A stretch of 10,503 bases of DNA from Planctomycetaceae bacterium (GCA_027080405.1 JALWSL010000783.1:1-10503); one strand, 5' to 3'. Positions 1-7,957 are shown, counted from the stretch's first letter. Notes: a model not told the origin generated them from the letters alone. A program made the numbers and translations.

Positions 1-510
1 TTACAAAAGGCTCCAGTTAAAGTTGCAAATATCCCTGCGCATAACGAGACCGTACTGGTCTCAAACACCGATCCTGCTACAATGCAATTGCCGTGCCAAT
101 TCATGCGATTGCCCTCGGGATACTGGTGGGCTGGTCGTCGCGGTCTTCATCGCGCTAACAACACCAGTGGATCAACCATACCGGTTTCACCGGTCGATGC
201 TTTTGGGATGATTGCGGTTCTTTGGAAAAACAGGGATACGGCGTGGAAGCGTCGTGCTGCAATCGGGCAAATTTACGGTGCTGCACATCGTCAAGGTGAT
301 TCCAGCGGTCCTGCTTGTTCGATGCTGCCCGGTCGATGTTGAATATCGCATTTCTCCGCTTACCTACAATGCCCGCAACAGAAAGGCTGCCAGGATCGGA
401 AACTGCTCTCGGGTCCCCCGTTTCAATTGTGAATTCCAGAAGCATTGTGTAGAAATAAAACTTGGTTGATTTGTTTCTTCACAACTCGCACACTTTTGTA
501 AGGATTCATC
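1..510. other. Left-edge region without a defensible gene
   Basis: No recognisable protein is encoded here. The first forward frame is open from base 1 to a stop at 340-342 and could be the 3' end of a gene entering from the left, but its translation (for example LPSGYWWAGRRG) matches nothing I know. The second frame is open to 469 except for one TGA at 209-211, and a reverse frame is open from 445 to 155. Overlapping open frames without family motifs suggest either chance or a decayed coding region. A 6-base inverted repeat (GAGACC/GGTCTC, 46-62) has no T-run. A weak sigma-70-like pair, TTGTGA (427-432) and TAGAAA (450-455) with a 17-base spacer, could serve the next gene. Confidence 0.4.
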
Positions 511-1548
511 ATGTTGAATTATCGCTTGGCACTGGGGCTCGCATTATTATCGCTGGCCGGAACAGTTCACGCTCAGGATACCTTGAATTTCCCTCACTTG
601 GGGGAAGTCGTACGGCATGATGCCCGTTTGGACCGCATTATTCCGGCTGATGCAGCTATCGAGGTATTGGCGTCAGGGTTTGAATGGACTGAAGGGCCGC
701 TTTGGGTGCCCGGCAAACCAGGGTATCTTCTGTTTTCAGATATCCCCCGCAATTCTGTCTATAAGTGGGAAGAGGGAAAAGGAGCGTCCCTGTTTATGAA
801 ACCGAGCGGATACACCGGTGTTGGAAGCTACGGCGGGGAACCGGGGTGCAATGGGCTGATGCTCGATTCCCAAGGCAGACTCGTTTCCTGCGAGCATGGT
901 GACCGTCGTCTTTCTGTTCTGACAAAAAATGGAGGGAAGCGAACACTTGTTGACAACTATCGCGGCAAGCGTCTCAACAGTCCGAACGATCTTGTCTTTC
1001 ATTCCTGTGGCGATCTGCTTTTTACTGACCCGATTTACGGGCTTCCCCGAAGATGGGACGATCCGCGCAGAGAACTCGATTTTTGTGGTGTGTATCGTCT
1101 GAAAAAAAATGGAGAACTTATCCTGCTGACAGACAAGATGACGCGTCCCAATGGCATCGCTTTTTCTCCCGATGAAAAAACGCTGTACGTCGCACAATCC
1201 GATCCCGAAGCTGCGATCTGGAATGCGTTTCCGGTCAATGCAGATGGGACGCTGGGGAAAGCGCGCCTGTTGTATGATGCGACCAAAAATGTCGGCAAAC
1301 TGCCCGGCTTGCCCGATGGAATGGCAGTTGCAAAAGATGGAACGATTTTCGCAACAGGTCCGGGAGGGGTCTATGTCTTCACTCCAGAGGGGGATTTACT
1401 CGGCAGGATCAGTACGGGAGAAAGAACATCGAATTGCACATTCGGTGGTTCGGACGGCACGACTCTTTACATGACCGCCGATACCTATCTGTGCAGAATA
1501 AAAACCAACCTGACCGGTCTCTCACACAGCCTGTCGCACAAAAAGTGA
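511..1548 (+). CDS. Secreted SMP-30/gluconolactonase/LRE-family beta-propeller protein
   Basis: This 345-residue protein belongs to the SMP-30/gluconolactonase/LRE family of six-bladed beta-propellers. Family members are metal-dependent lactonases or related hydrolases acting on sugar lactones. Residues 1-21 form a signal peptide: a hydrophobic stretch (LALGLALLSLAG) ends in V-H-A before QD, so export to the periplasm is expected. Likely metal and substrate ligands are in place: E61 in WTEGPLW, N159 in NSPND, N214 in RPNGIAFSPD and D269 in LPDGM. Six cysteines in the mature part (113, 127, 166, 192, 309, 328) could form disulfides. The ATG at 511 has a good AAGGA ribosome site at 500-504, six bases upstream. 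The gene stands alone, with 277 bases before the next. The family is clear but the actual substrate is not; exported planctomycete copies are often just called gluconolactonase. Confidence 0.88.
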   Translation: MLNYRLALGLALLSLAGTVHAQDTLNFPHLGEVVRHDARLDRIIPADAAIEVLASGFEWTEGPLWVPGKPGYLLFSDIPRNSVYKWEEGKGASLFMKPSGYTGVGSYGGEPGCNGLMLDSQGRLVSCEHGDRRLSVLTKNGGKRTLVDNYRGKRLNSPNDLVFHSCGDLLFTDPIYGLPRRWDDPRRELDFCGVYRLKKNGELILLTDKMTRPNGIAFSPDEKTLYVAQSDPEAAIWNAFPVNADGTLGKARLLYDATKNVGKLPGLPDGMAVAKDGTIFATGPGGVYVFTPEGDLLGRISTGERTSNCTFGGSDGTTLYMTADTYLCRIKTNLTGLSHSLSHKK

Positions 1549-1825
1549 CAAAACAGGTTGCATAATCCCTATTTCCCTCAAGGCTGTTGATTTTGCTTGT
1601 TTCGTCGTTTACTGTCTTTGTTATCTCCGTTTTCTATTTGGTTTTTGATTCCAACAGATGATACGTTACAGCGGGCTGAGTTGTCGGGTATTGGTTGCTT
1701 CTACGGATGCGCGTTATCGCTGGCATCCGGGGAGCAAGTCCCGTCGTTTCTGAAATGCTGTTTTTCTGAAACAGTGTCAGTCGATCTGAAAGATTCTTGT
1801 TCTTTCAAGGAAAAAGAACTCGCGC

Positions 1826-2821
1826 ATGGTATCTCCAGTTCCCATCGATACGCCTCGAACTCTCGTGGGCGGTAATTCAGCACAGAAGAAATCCCTGGCA
1901 GGATCGATTGTTGGGACGGGGATGAGCGTACCGGAAAAAATTGTTCCCAACGATTATTTTGTCGAGCAGTGTGGCCTGGACACATCCGACGAATGGATAC
2001 GAGAGAGAATTGGAATTATTGAGCGTCGCTTTGCAGAACCGGAACAGACCGCTGTCCAGTTTGCCACCAGTGCCGCCCGGGAAGCTCTGCAAAATGCCGG
2101 GTGTTCCGCCCGGGAAGTCGATTTGATTCTGGTGGCAACTTCCACTCCCGATTATGCGATGCCTTCAACAGCCTGTCTGATTCAACAGGAATTGGGAGCT
2201 GACAATGCCTCGGCATTTGATATCAACAGTGCCTGCGCAGGGTTCGCTATCGCTGTTGATATCGCGATTCGCTATTTGCAAACAGGGGCGCAAAACATTC
2301 TGATTGTTGGTGTCGATCTGGGCAGTCGGATTGTCGATATGCAGGATCGCAATACTTGTGTTTTCTTTGGAGACGGGGCAGGAGCCGTGCTTCTTTCCTC
2401 GCAGGGACCGGGAGAAGTTCTCGCTTCCCAGACCGCTTCTGCAGGGGATGCGACTCCGCTACAGGTTCCCACCGGCAAGAAGATGAGCATGGATGGTAGA
2501 GCGATTTGGGAGTTCGCCGTAGACATTATTCCCCGGACAATTCGTGAATTGTGTGCCGCCGCCTGCATTTCAGTTGACCAGTTGGACTTGATTGTTCCAC
2601 ATCAGGCAAACAGGAATATTCTTTGCCAGGCAGCCCAGACTTTGGGGGTTCCTGCAGAAAAATTTGTGATCAACATACAGAACTACGGGAACACGATGGC
2701 AGCCAGTATTCCCATCGCTCTTCATGAAGCGTTACGAAACGGGATTCCTGCGGGAACTCGAATGGCAATTATTGGTTTTGGTGCCGGGCTGACATGGGGA
2801 GGAACGTTATTTCAAGCCTGA
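1826..2821 (+). CDS. fabH: 3-oxoacyl-ACP synthase III (FabH-type ketoacyl synthase)
   Basis: FabH condenses an acyl-CoA, usually acetyl-CoA, with malonyl-ACP to start type II fatty acid synthesis in the cytoplasm. The 331-residue protein has the whole thiolase-fold signature. The entry motif SDEWIRERIGI lies at 54-64. The catalytic Cys137 is in DINSACAGF, His259 is in VPHQANRN and Asn289 is in NYGNTMAAS. The C-terminal GFGAGLTWGG motif lies at 317-326. About 20 residues precede the usual FabH beginning (GSIVGTGMSVPE), so the true start could be the GTG at 1865, but no better ribosome site favours it; AAGGA at 1806-1810 is somewhat far from the ATG. No plsX, fabD, fabG or acpP lies beside it, unlike the classical fab cluster. 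A role in a special acyl product rather than housekeeping initiation cannot be excluded. A 12-base duplication sits over its stop codon. Confidence 0.9.
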   Translation: MVSPVPIDTPRTLVGGNSAQKKSLAGSIVGTGMSVPEKIVPNDYFVEQCGLDTSDEWIRERIGIIERRFAEPEQTAVQFATSAAREALQNAGCSAREVDLILVATSTPDYAMPSTACLIQQELGADNASAFDINSACAGFAIAVDIAIRYLQTGAQNILIVGVDLGSRIVDMQDRNTCVFFGDGAGAVLLSSQGPGEVLASQTASAGDATPLQVPTGKKMSMDGRAIWEFAVDIIPRTIRELCAAACISVDQLDLIVPHQANRNILCQAAQTLGVPAEKFVINIQNYGNTMAASIPIALHEALRNGIPAGTRMAIIGFGAGLTWGGTLFQA

Positions 2822-2834
2822 TTTCAAGACTGAT
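2809..2834. repeat. 12-base tandem duplication across the fabH stop
   Basis: ATTTCAAGCCTG (2809-2820) is followed directly by ATTTCAAGACTG (2821-2832), with one mismatch, and then AT. Because the unit is four codons long, the copy keeps the reading frame and supplies a second in-frame TGA twelve bases after the real one. This is seen directly in the sequence; any role is unknown. Confidence 0.85.
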
Positions 2835-3019
2835 GTCTCTCTGGCAGCGATTTGCTTGATAAATATTCAGTGGCTTGAACGTCTTGTTCCTGTATCATGT
2901 GAAGTGAGGTTCGTGTACTCATCAAATGGATGAGCCGATACTGCCGGGGCTGCTCACTCTGGTATGGCGGCGTCTTGTGTAGCAGGGCGTCGCTCTTGCA
3001 GGAGCAGGCAGTTTTCGCC

Positions 3020-3034
3020 ATGGGAATAAAATAA
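3020..3034 (+). promoter_or_regulatory. Four-codon upstream ORF overlapping the GNAT start
   Basis: An ATG at 3020 opens a mini-ORF (Met-Gly-Ile-Lys) whose TAA ends at 3034, sharing the A of the acyltransferase ATG (TAATG). AGGAG at 3000-3004 lies 15 bases before the mini-ORF, somewhat far. The arrangement would allow termination-reinitiation coupling, but a motif this short may be chance. Confidence 0.25.
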
Positions 3035-3747
3035 TGGCTTCTTTGGGGCATAAGCTGACGACTTTGAAAAAAGTCTGCAATCGTTTTGGTGTGATGGCAG
3101 GAGGGAAGTTCCTGGCCGATCAGGCGTTGAGCAGACTCTGTTCCGTGCAGGGAGTTGAATTTGTTTTTCTGCACAAAGATTCTTTACCGGCGGAAATAGA
3201 ACTTCCCTCTGGGTTCCAGGCTCGCTTTCTCAGTCCTGAAGAATTACTTCCGTTCACTCAGGATTCGTCAAACAATCTCGAATTGGAGATGGTTGAAAGA
3301 CTGCGCCGAGGGAAGGATTTTTGCTACGCCGCATTGCACGATAATCGCCTGGCCGCCTATGGGTGGTATTCCTTAAGAGATATTGAAGCCGAACACAATT
3401 TCGGCATCTCAATGAAATTCCCTGAAAACTACGCTTATATGTACAAGGGGTTTACCCACACCGATTTCCGTGGAAAGCGTCTGCATGGAATTCTGATGGG
3501 CCGCGCACTCCAGGAGTTGGGAGCCAAGGGAGTTGAAGCCCTGGTCTCTTCTGTCAGTTGGACGAATTTTGCATCCCTGATCAGCTGCGATAAACTGGGA
3601 TACGAACGATTGGGACGCGTTTGGTCAACTCGAAAAGGGAAACTCCTCTGGCCCATTCCAGGTTCAATCAGTAAAAAGAATGTTGTGCTGGGGTGCGAGG
3701 TCGCTTCTCACCTACTGCCTGACCGTTCTGATTCCGAAGTGGAATAG
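3034..3747 (+). CDS. GNAT-family N-acyltransferase-like protein
   Basis: The 237-residue protein looks like a GNAT-type acyltransferase, which would move an acyl group from acyl-CoA to an amine. The core spans about residues 60-205. The acyl-CoA-binding motif A is visible at 138-155, with FRGKRLHGILM carrying the R149-x-x-G152 turn. A motif-B-like segment follows, with N178, S181 and KLGYERLG at 187-194, as in many GNATs (N...S...KLGF). About 55 N-terminal residues and about 30 C-terminal residues lie outside the core. ATG 3034 is the only usable start: the frame is open upstream only to a TAG at 2980-2982, with no other start codon. Its A overlaps the stop of a four-codon upstream ORF. No neighbour reveals the substrate. 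The family assignment is moderately secure and the substrate is unknown. Confidence 0.7.
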   Translation: MASLGHKLTTLKKVCNRFGVMAGGKFLADQALSRLCSVQGVEFVFLHKDSLPAEIELPSGFQARFLSPEELLPFTQDSSNNLELEMVERLRRGKDFCYAALHDNRLAAYGWYSLRDIEAEHNFGISMKFPENYAYMYKGFTHTDFRGKRLHGILMGRALQELGAKGVEALVSSVSWTNFASLISCDKLGYERLGRVWSTRKGKLLWPIPGSISKKNVVLGCEVASHLLPDRSDSEVE

Positions 3748-4058
3748 CGATTTCAGACACGAGCATTTGTCACACACCGTTTTGTAGCCATTCTTTCTTT
3801 TATGCGCACGGTCAACGGTCTCTTTGGGAGAATCAATGAGAGTGGCCCGATCAATAGGGGCAGGTGTTTCACTCAAGAAGTTCTGGACAGCCTTGTCAAT
3901 TCCACCTCTCCTAATCTTTCCTGTTTGTGCCAGCTAACATTCCGCTTTTTTTACGGGTGTGACAATTTGCCTCGATTGCATGAATCTGGAAATGTTCTAT
4001 ACTCGTGGCCTGTTCCTTTCATTATTGCTTTAACCTTTAATTCTGGACCCTGGCCATT
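3748..4058 (+). other. Intergenic spacer carrying the sdhCAB upstream region
   Basis: This 311-base spacer shows no convincing gene. An 86-codon forward frame (3802-4062) has no ribosome site and no family motif, and its TGA falls inside the sdhC ATG (ATGA). The spacer carries TGTCACA at 3768-3774 and its reverse complement TGTGACA at 3958-3964. A candidate promoter lies close to sdhC. No clear terminator is visible behind the acyltransferase gene. Confidence 0.5.
3976..4003 (+). promoter_or_regulatory. Candidate sigma-70-type promoter for sdhCAB
   Basis: A good -10 box, TATACT, lies at 3998-4003. A weak -35, TTGCAT, lies at 3976-3981, giving a 16-base spacer. Transcription would begin near 4010 and leave a leader of about 50 bases before sdhC. 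TGTGACA at 3958-3964 lies just upstream of the -35, where an activator could bind. The -10 shares the octamer TCTATACT with the candidate purC promoter. Confidence 0.4.
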
Positions 4059-4895
4059 ATGAATTGGGTCGTTGATGCACTGAAAACTTCGGTTGGTAAA
4101 AAGCTGCTGATGGCATGCACGGGGGCTTTGTTGTGCCTGTTCCTTATCGTGCATCTGGCGGGCAACATGCTGATGCTTGTCGGGCCTGATGCCTATAACG
4201 CCTATGCACATGCCTTGCATTCACAGGAGTGGTTTGTGCATCTGGCGGAAGCGGGCCTGCTGGTTCTGTTTGTTGTTCACATCTGGATTGCAATGGAAAC
4301 GAGCCGGGAGAATACTGACGCCAGACCACAACAGTACGCGGTAAAAAAATCGAAGATTGCAGGTCGCAAGTTGCCCGGCGCAATCTCTCCCGAAAATAAT
4401 ATGCTGCTTTCAGGGGGCCTTGTTCTGGCATTCATGTTGTTGCATTTGGGGGATTTCACCCTGAATTTGACGATGCCTGACAAAATCGCAGGGTTGGAGC
4501 CATTCGACAAGGCGTTCGTCATCATGAGGACTCCGGTTTCAGCCATCGCGTATTTGATTGGTGTCATCATGCTTGGCTGGCATCTCTCGCATGGCGTGAC
4601 CAGTCTGTTTCAGACACTCGGCCTGAAACACCCCAAATACGATCCGCTCACCAGGCGGCTGGGGCCTGTTTTCGCGGTTATTGTTGCAGGTGGATTTGCC
4701 ATCTTTCCGATTTACGCCCTGATATCCCCCTACGAAACGGCGAAGCCCTCTCCGAAGAAAGAGGCTCATCCGCAGCATCAGGAAGAAACTTTTATCGAAA
4801 CAACCAATGATCTGCGACTGGCTCTGCAGGGTCGGGCCACTCCCGTTCTGTTTGCCTATGGGGATCGGAACTCAATTGAAGTTCCGGCGGAGTAG
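4059..4895 (+). CDS. sdhC: Succinate dehydrogenase cytochrome b558 membrane subunit
   Basis: This is the single membrane anchor of a two-heme succinate:quinone oxidoreductase. It holds SdhAB on the inner face of the cytoplasmic membrane and passes electrons to quinone. Five membrane spans fit at about 15-40, 58-79, 114-135, 157-184 and 201-224. Four candidate axial heme histidines sit in the expected spans: H32 (VHLAGN), H74 (VVHIW), H129 (LLHLGDF) and H175 (WHLSHG). This matches the b558 pattern of Bacillus SdhC, so no SdhD is needed. The protein is 278 residues, longer than the roughly 200-residue Bacillus subunit. The extra length is a charged loop at 81-113 and a soluble tail of about 50 residues after span five. 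There is no strong ribosome site before the ATG. sdhA follows after 78 bases. Confidence 0.93.
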   Translation: MNWVVDALKTSVGKKLLMACTGALLCLFLIVHLAGNMLMLVGPDAYNAYAHALHSQEWFVHLAEAGLLVLFVVHIWIAMETSRENTDARPQQYAVKKSKIAGRKLPGAISPENNMLLSGGLVLAFMLLHLGDFTLNLTMPDKIAGLEPFDKAFVIMRTPVSAIAYLIGVIMLGWHLSHGVTSLFQTLGLKHPKYDPLTRRLGPVFAVIVAGGFAIFPIYALISPYETAKPSPKKEAHPQHQEETFIETTNDLRLALQGRATPVLFAYGDRNSIEVPAE

Positions 4896-4973
4896 GGGAG
4901 TTGGACGTGCTGGCGGAGACAGCTCTTTTTTCAGTAGCAATTACACATTTTATCTTTTGGACGTTGTGTCATC

Positions 4974-6890
4974 ATGACCGTTTTACAATCCAAAGTCCCG
5001 GATGGCCCGCTTGCCGATAAGTGGACTCAGCACAAAAACAAACTCAAACTTGTTGCCCCCAACAACAAGCGAAAATATAACGTGATTGTCGTTGGAACCG
5101 GACTGGCGGGAGCAGCTGCGGCCGCTTCTCTGGGAGAGATGGGATATAACGTCAAAGCGTTTTGTTATCAGGATTCCGCCCGTCGAGCGCACAGTATTGC
5201 GGCTCAGGGGGGAATTAATGCCGCCAAAAACTATCCCAACGACGGAGACTCGGTCTGGCGGCTGTTCTACGATACGATCAAGGGGGGGGATTTCCGCTCA
5301 CGTGAAGCCAATGTCTACCGGTTGGCGGAAGTTTCCAATAATATCATCGACCAGTGTGTCGCTCAGGGGGTTCCGTTTGCCCGGGAATATGGCGGATTGC
5401 TGGCAAACCGAACCTTCGGCGGGGCACAGGTTTCACGAACCTTCTATGCTCGTGGACAAACCGGCCAGCAATTGTTGCTCGGTGCCTACAGTGCATTGAT
5501 GCGGCAGGTCAAAAAGGGGAAAGTAAAGGTTTTTCCTCGCAGGGACATGCTTGATCTGGTCAACGCGGATGGTGCTGCTCGCGGGATCATCACCAGAAAT
5601 ATGGTAACGGGTGAGTTGGAGAGACATGCCGCGGACGCGGTTCTTGTCTGCACCGGTGGGTACGGGAATGCCTACTATCTATCGACCAACGCAATGGGCT
5701 GTAACGTCACTGCCGCCTGGCGGTGTCACAAGCGGGGCGCATTTTTTGCCAACCCCTGTTTCACCCAGATTCATCCTACCTGCATCCCGGTTTCAGGCGA
5801 TTATCAGTCCAAGTTGACTTTAATGAGCGAATCGCTTCGAAACGATGGGCGGGTTTGGGTTCCGAAAAACAAGGGCGATAAACGACCACCCGAACAGATT
5901 CCCGAGGAGGATCGTGATTACTACTTGGAACGCCGCTACCCTGCCTTCGGTAACATGGTTCCACGGGATGTTGCCTCCCGTGCCGCAAAAGATCGTTGCG
6001 ATGCAGGTTATGGTGTGGGAGAAACCGGGATGGCTGTCTATCTCGATTTCAAACGGGCCATTGAGGAGCAGGGGAAAGAGGCGATCGAAGCCAAATACGG
6101 GAACCTGTTCCACATGTACAGGAAAATTACAGACGAAGATCCCTACAAGGTTCCGATGAGAATTTATCCAGCTGTCCATTACACAATGGGTGGTTTGTGG
6201 GTCGACTACAATCTGGAATCGACCATACCGGGCCTTTTTGTTCTGGGCGAGGCCAACTTCTCCGATCATGGGGCCAATCGGTTGGGGGCTTCTGCATTGA
6301 TGCAGGGATTGGCGGATGGTTATTTCGTCTCCCCATACACTGTTGGAAATCACCTGGCACAGACAACGCCCGGCGAAATTGGAACCGACCATGATGCGTT
6401 CGAATCTGTTGAGCAGGAAGTTCAGGGGCGTATTGATAAATTGCTTTCGATCAAGGGAAATCGCTCGGTCGACAGTTTCCATCGCGAACTTGGCAAAATC
6501 ATGTGGGACAAATGTGGAATGGCCCGAAATGCCCAGGGGCTCAAAGAAGCAATAGAGGAAATCAGATCGTTGCGTTGGGCTTACTGGGAAAACGTCAACG
6601 TGACCGGTCAAGGCAATCAGTTGAACCAGGAACTGGAAAAAGCGGGACGGGTGGCGGACTTCCTCGAGTATGGCGAACTGATGTGCCGGGACGCACTGGC
6701 GAGAGAGGAGTCGTGCGGCGGGCACTTCCGTGAAGAATATCAAACAGAGGAAAACGAGGCAAAAAGGGACGATGAACACTTCTGCCACGTCGCCGCCTGG
6801 GAATATCAGGGAGACGACAAAGAACCGATTCGACATCAGGAGGAACTGAAGTTTGAAAATGTCGAGTTGACCACAAGAAGTTATAAATAG
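4974..6890 (+). CDS. sdhA: Succinate dehydrogenase flavoprotein subunit
   Basis: SdhA oxidises succinate to fumarate in the TCA cycle, using covalently bound FAD. The 638-residue protein has the FAD-binding Rossmann motif [18 protein letters not shown] at 37-54. The flavin-linking His73 lies in [11 protein letters not shown]. The substrate site includes H267 (QIHPT), the catalytic arginine R331 (VPRDVASR), H402 (VHYTMGG) and R436 (NRLGASAL). [18 protein letters not shown] at 271-288 is typical of the Bacillus/Chlamydia-type flavoprotein, not the E. coli type, and agrees with the b558 anchor. The C-terminal region (about 480-638) is the usual helical and capping part. The start at 4974 has only a weak GGA upstream. 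A reverse-strand frame of 364 codons in this region is a shadow of this gene. Confidence 0.97.
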   Translation: MTVLQSKVPDGPLADKWTQHKNKLKLVAPNNKRKYNVIVVGTGLAGAAAAASLGEMGYNVKAFCYQDSARRAHSIAAQGGINAAKNYPNDGDSVWRLFYDTIKGGDFRSREANVYRLAEVSNNIIDQCVAQGVPFAREYGGLLANRTFGGAQVSRTFYARGQTGQQLLLGAYSALMRQVKKGKVKVFPRRDMLDLVNADGAARGIITRNMVTGELERHAADAVLVCTGGYGNAYYLSTNAMGCNVTAAWRCHKRGAFFANPCFTQIHPTCIPVSGDYQSKLTLMSESLRNDGRVWVPKNKGDKRPPEQIPEEDRDYYLERRYPAFGNMVPRDVASRAAKDRCDAGYGVGETGMAVYLDFKRAIEEQGKEAIEAKYGNLFHMYRKITDEDPYKVPMRIYPAVHYTMGGLWVDYNLESTIPGLFVLGEANFSDHGANRLGASALMQGLADGYFVSPYTVGNHLAQTTPGEIGTDHDAFESVEQEVQGRIDKLLSIKGNRSVDSFHRELGKIMWDKCGMARNAQGLKEAIEEIRSLRWAYWENVNVTGQGNQLNQELEKAGRVADFLEYGELMCRDALAREESCGGHFREEYQTEENEAKRDDEHFCHVAAWEYQGDDKEPIRHQEELKFENVELTTRSYK

Positions 6891-6891
6891 G

Positions 6892-6914
6892 GTTGAGTCA
6901 TAAAGTTGAGTCAT
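6892..6914. repeat. 13-base direct repeat after sdhA
   Basis: GTTGAGTCAT occurs at 6892-6901 and again at 6905-6914, separated by AAA, which makes a period of 13. It begins two bases after the sdhA stop codon and runs straight into the 10-base array. Confidence 0.8.
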
Positions 6915-6954
6915 GATGTGGCAGGATGTGACAGGATGTGACAGGATGTGACAG
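6915..6954. repeat. Four-copy 10-base tandem array (GATGTGACAG)
   Basis: Four head-to-tail units occupy 6915-6924, 6925-6934, 6935-6944 and 6945-6954. The first reads GATGTGGCAG and the other three GATGTGACAG exactly. The period is close to one turn of the DNA helix, so TGTGACA is shown on the same face three times. The array lies in the sdhA-sdhB gap, about 70 bases before sdhB. It could bind a regulator, affect the mRNA between the two genes, or be a slippage product; the sequence does not decide. Confidence 0.9.
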
Positions 6955-7025
6955 AACGGGTTCGGTTGATTCCTGAAAATGCGTTACCGGTGGTTTACTG
7001 CCAGTTGTTTACAATTACTCGATAG

Positions 7026-7784
7026 ATGGTTGCTATGAAAATTATTCTGCATATTTGGCGACAGGATGGCCCGGAGACGAAGGGCGCGTTCAAGACATAT
7101 CAGCTTGATGGCGTCTCGCCCCATATGTCATTTTTGGAAATGCTGGATGTTTTGAATGAAAAACTCATTTCCAACAATGAAGAACCGGTTGTTTTCGAGC
7201 ATGATTGCCGTGAAGGAATATGTGGATGTTGTGGATTGATGATTAATGGTCAGGCACATGGTCCAGACCACGAGACAACCGCCTGTCAGCTACATATGAG
7301 AAAATTCAAAGAGGGAGATCATATCTGGATCGAACCGTGGCGAGCCGGCGCCTTCCCGGTCATTCGGGATTTGATGGTTGACCGTTCCGCCCTGGATCGC
7401 ATCATGCAGGCAGGTGGATTTGTTTCTATCAATACGGGCAATGCTCCGGAAGCCAACTCGACGATTATTCCAAAACAGAACGCAGATGACTCCTTCGATG
7501 CGGCAACCTGTATCGGTTGTGGTGCCTGCGTTGCCGCCTGCAAAAATGCTTCTGCGATGCTATTTGTCTCTGCGAAAGTCTCGCAATTTGCACTTCTTCC
7601 ACAAGGGCAGCCGGAACGCAGTACCCGCGTGGAAAACATGATCAACCAAATGGATCAGGAAGGTTTCGGCGGCTGCACCAACACGAATGAGTGTGAGGCG
7701 GCCTGTCCAGCCGGCATCAGCGTAGAAAACATCGCCCGTTTGAATCGTGAGTTCATTGCCGCCACGTTGACATCGAAAAAATGA
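7026..7784 (+). CDS. sdhB: Succinate dehydrogenase iron-sulfur subunit
   Basis: SdhB carries electrons from the FAD of SdhA to the hemes and quinone at SdhC through three iron-sulfur clusters. All cysteine ligands are present in the 252-residue protein. The [2Fe-2S] cluster uses C61, C66, C69 ([10 protein letters not shown]) and C87. The [4Fe-4S] cluster uses C162, C165, C168 ([11 protein letters not shown]) and C227. The [3Fe-4S] cluster uses C172, C217 and C223. Spacing follows the E. coli SdhB pattern, so the protein should be functional. ATG 7026 and ATG 7035 are both possible starts ([10 protein letters not shown]). Neither has a clear ribosome site, and family members usually begin close to the KIILHIWRQ strand. 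The 135-base gap behind sdhA is wide for an operon and carries the repeats described separately. Confidence 0.96.
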   Translation: MVAMKIILHIWRQDGPETKGAFKTYQLDGVSPHMSFLEMLDVLNEKLISNNEEPVVFEHDCREGICGCCGLMINGQAHGPDHETTACQLHMRKFKEGDHIWIEPWRAGAFPVIRDLMVDRSALDRIMQAGGFVSINTGNAPEANSTIIPKQNADDSFDAATCIGCGACVAACKNASAMLFVSAKVSQFALLPQGQPERSTRVENMINQMDQEGFGGCTNTNECEAACPAGISVENIARLNREFIAATLTSKK

Positions 7785-7816
7785 TGATGGCGGCATTTCG
7801 TCCTGTCTTTTTTCGG
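7757..7816 (+). terminator. Possible transcription end behind sdhCAB
   Basis: TGCCGCCA (7757-7764, inside the end of sdhB) pairs perfectly with TGGCGGCA (7788-7795). The sequence then becomes T-rich, ending in a six-T run at 7808-7813. CGAAAAAA (7774-7781) and TTTTTTCG (7808-7815) form an alternative eight-base stem that is symmetrical and could act on either strand. The 23-base loop and the distance from stem to T-run make this an imperfect intrinsic terminator. Confidence 0.3.
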
Positions 7817-7876
7817 TAGCAGGGCGTGGTAACAATAGTTCCGGGCAGGCAACGATCCAGACAGGCAACTCTGGAG

Positions 7877-7922
7877 GTTTACTTGTGGATCCCACTGTTT
7901 ACTTGTGGATGCCGCTGTTTAC
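7877..7922. repeat. 20-base tandem duplication
   Basis: GTTTACTTGTGGATCCCACT (7877-7896) is followed by a second copy at 7897-7916 with two mismatches, then the first six bases of a third (7917-7922). It lies in the convergent spacer between sdhB and purC. Confidence 0.9.
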
Positions 7923-7923
7923 C

Positions 7924-7957
7924 CTTGACGATGTTCTCCTTGACGATGTTCTCCTTG
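7924..7957. repeat. 15-base tandem duplication
   Basis: CTTGACGATGTTCTC occurs exactly at 7924-7938 and 7939-7953, followed by CTTG of a third copy (7954-7957). It starts within two bases of the end of the 20-base repeat, so two unrelated duplications abut. Confidence 0.9.

Noticed and set aside
46..2934. Three 6-base inverted repeats with 5-base loops (46-62, 1758-1774, 2918-2934)
   Set aside because: They are unrelated in sequence and have no T-runs, and two to three such repeats are expected by chance in 10 kb.
3802..4062. 86-codon forward frame whose stop overlaps the sdhC start (ATGA)
   Set aside because: It has no ribosome site or recognisable motif, and it contains the candidate sdh promoter. 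The overlap is likely coincidence.
5820..6914. Reverse-strand open frame of 364 codons
   Set aside because: It lies wholly opposite sdhA, whose motifs are unmistakable, and its translation has no family features. It is a shadow frame.
6915..6954. CRP/FNR-type binding site built on TGTGA
   Set aside because: The copies are direct repeats with no inverted partner at the spacing those dimeric regulators need, so a specific CRP or FNR call is not supported.
6892..7957. CRISPR-like arrays
   Set aside because: The repeats are short and directly abutting with no unique spacers between copies, and no cas gene is present.
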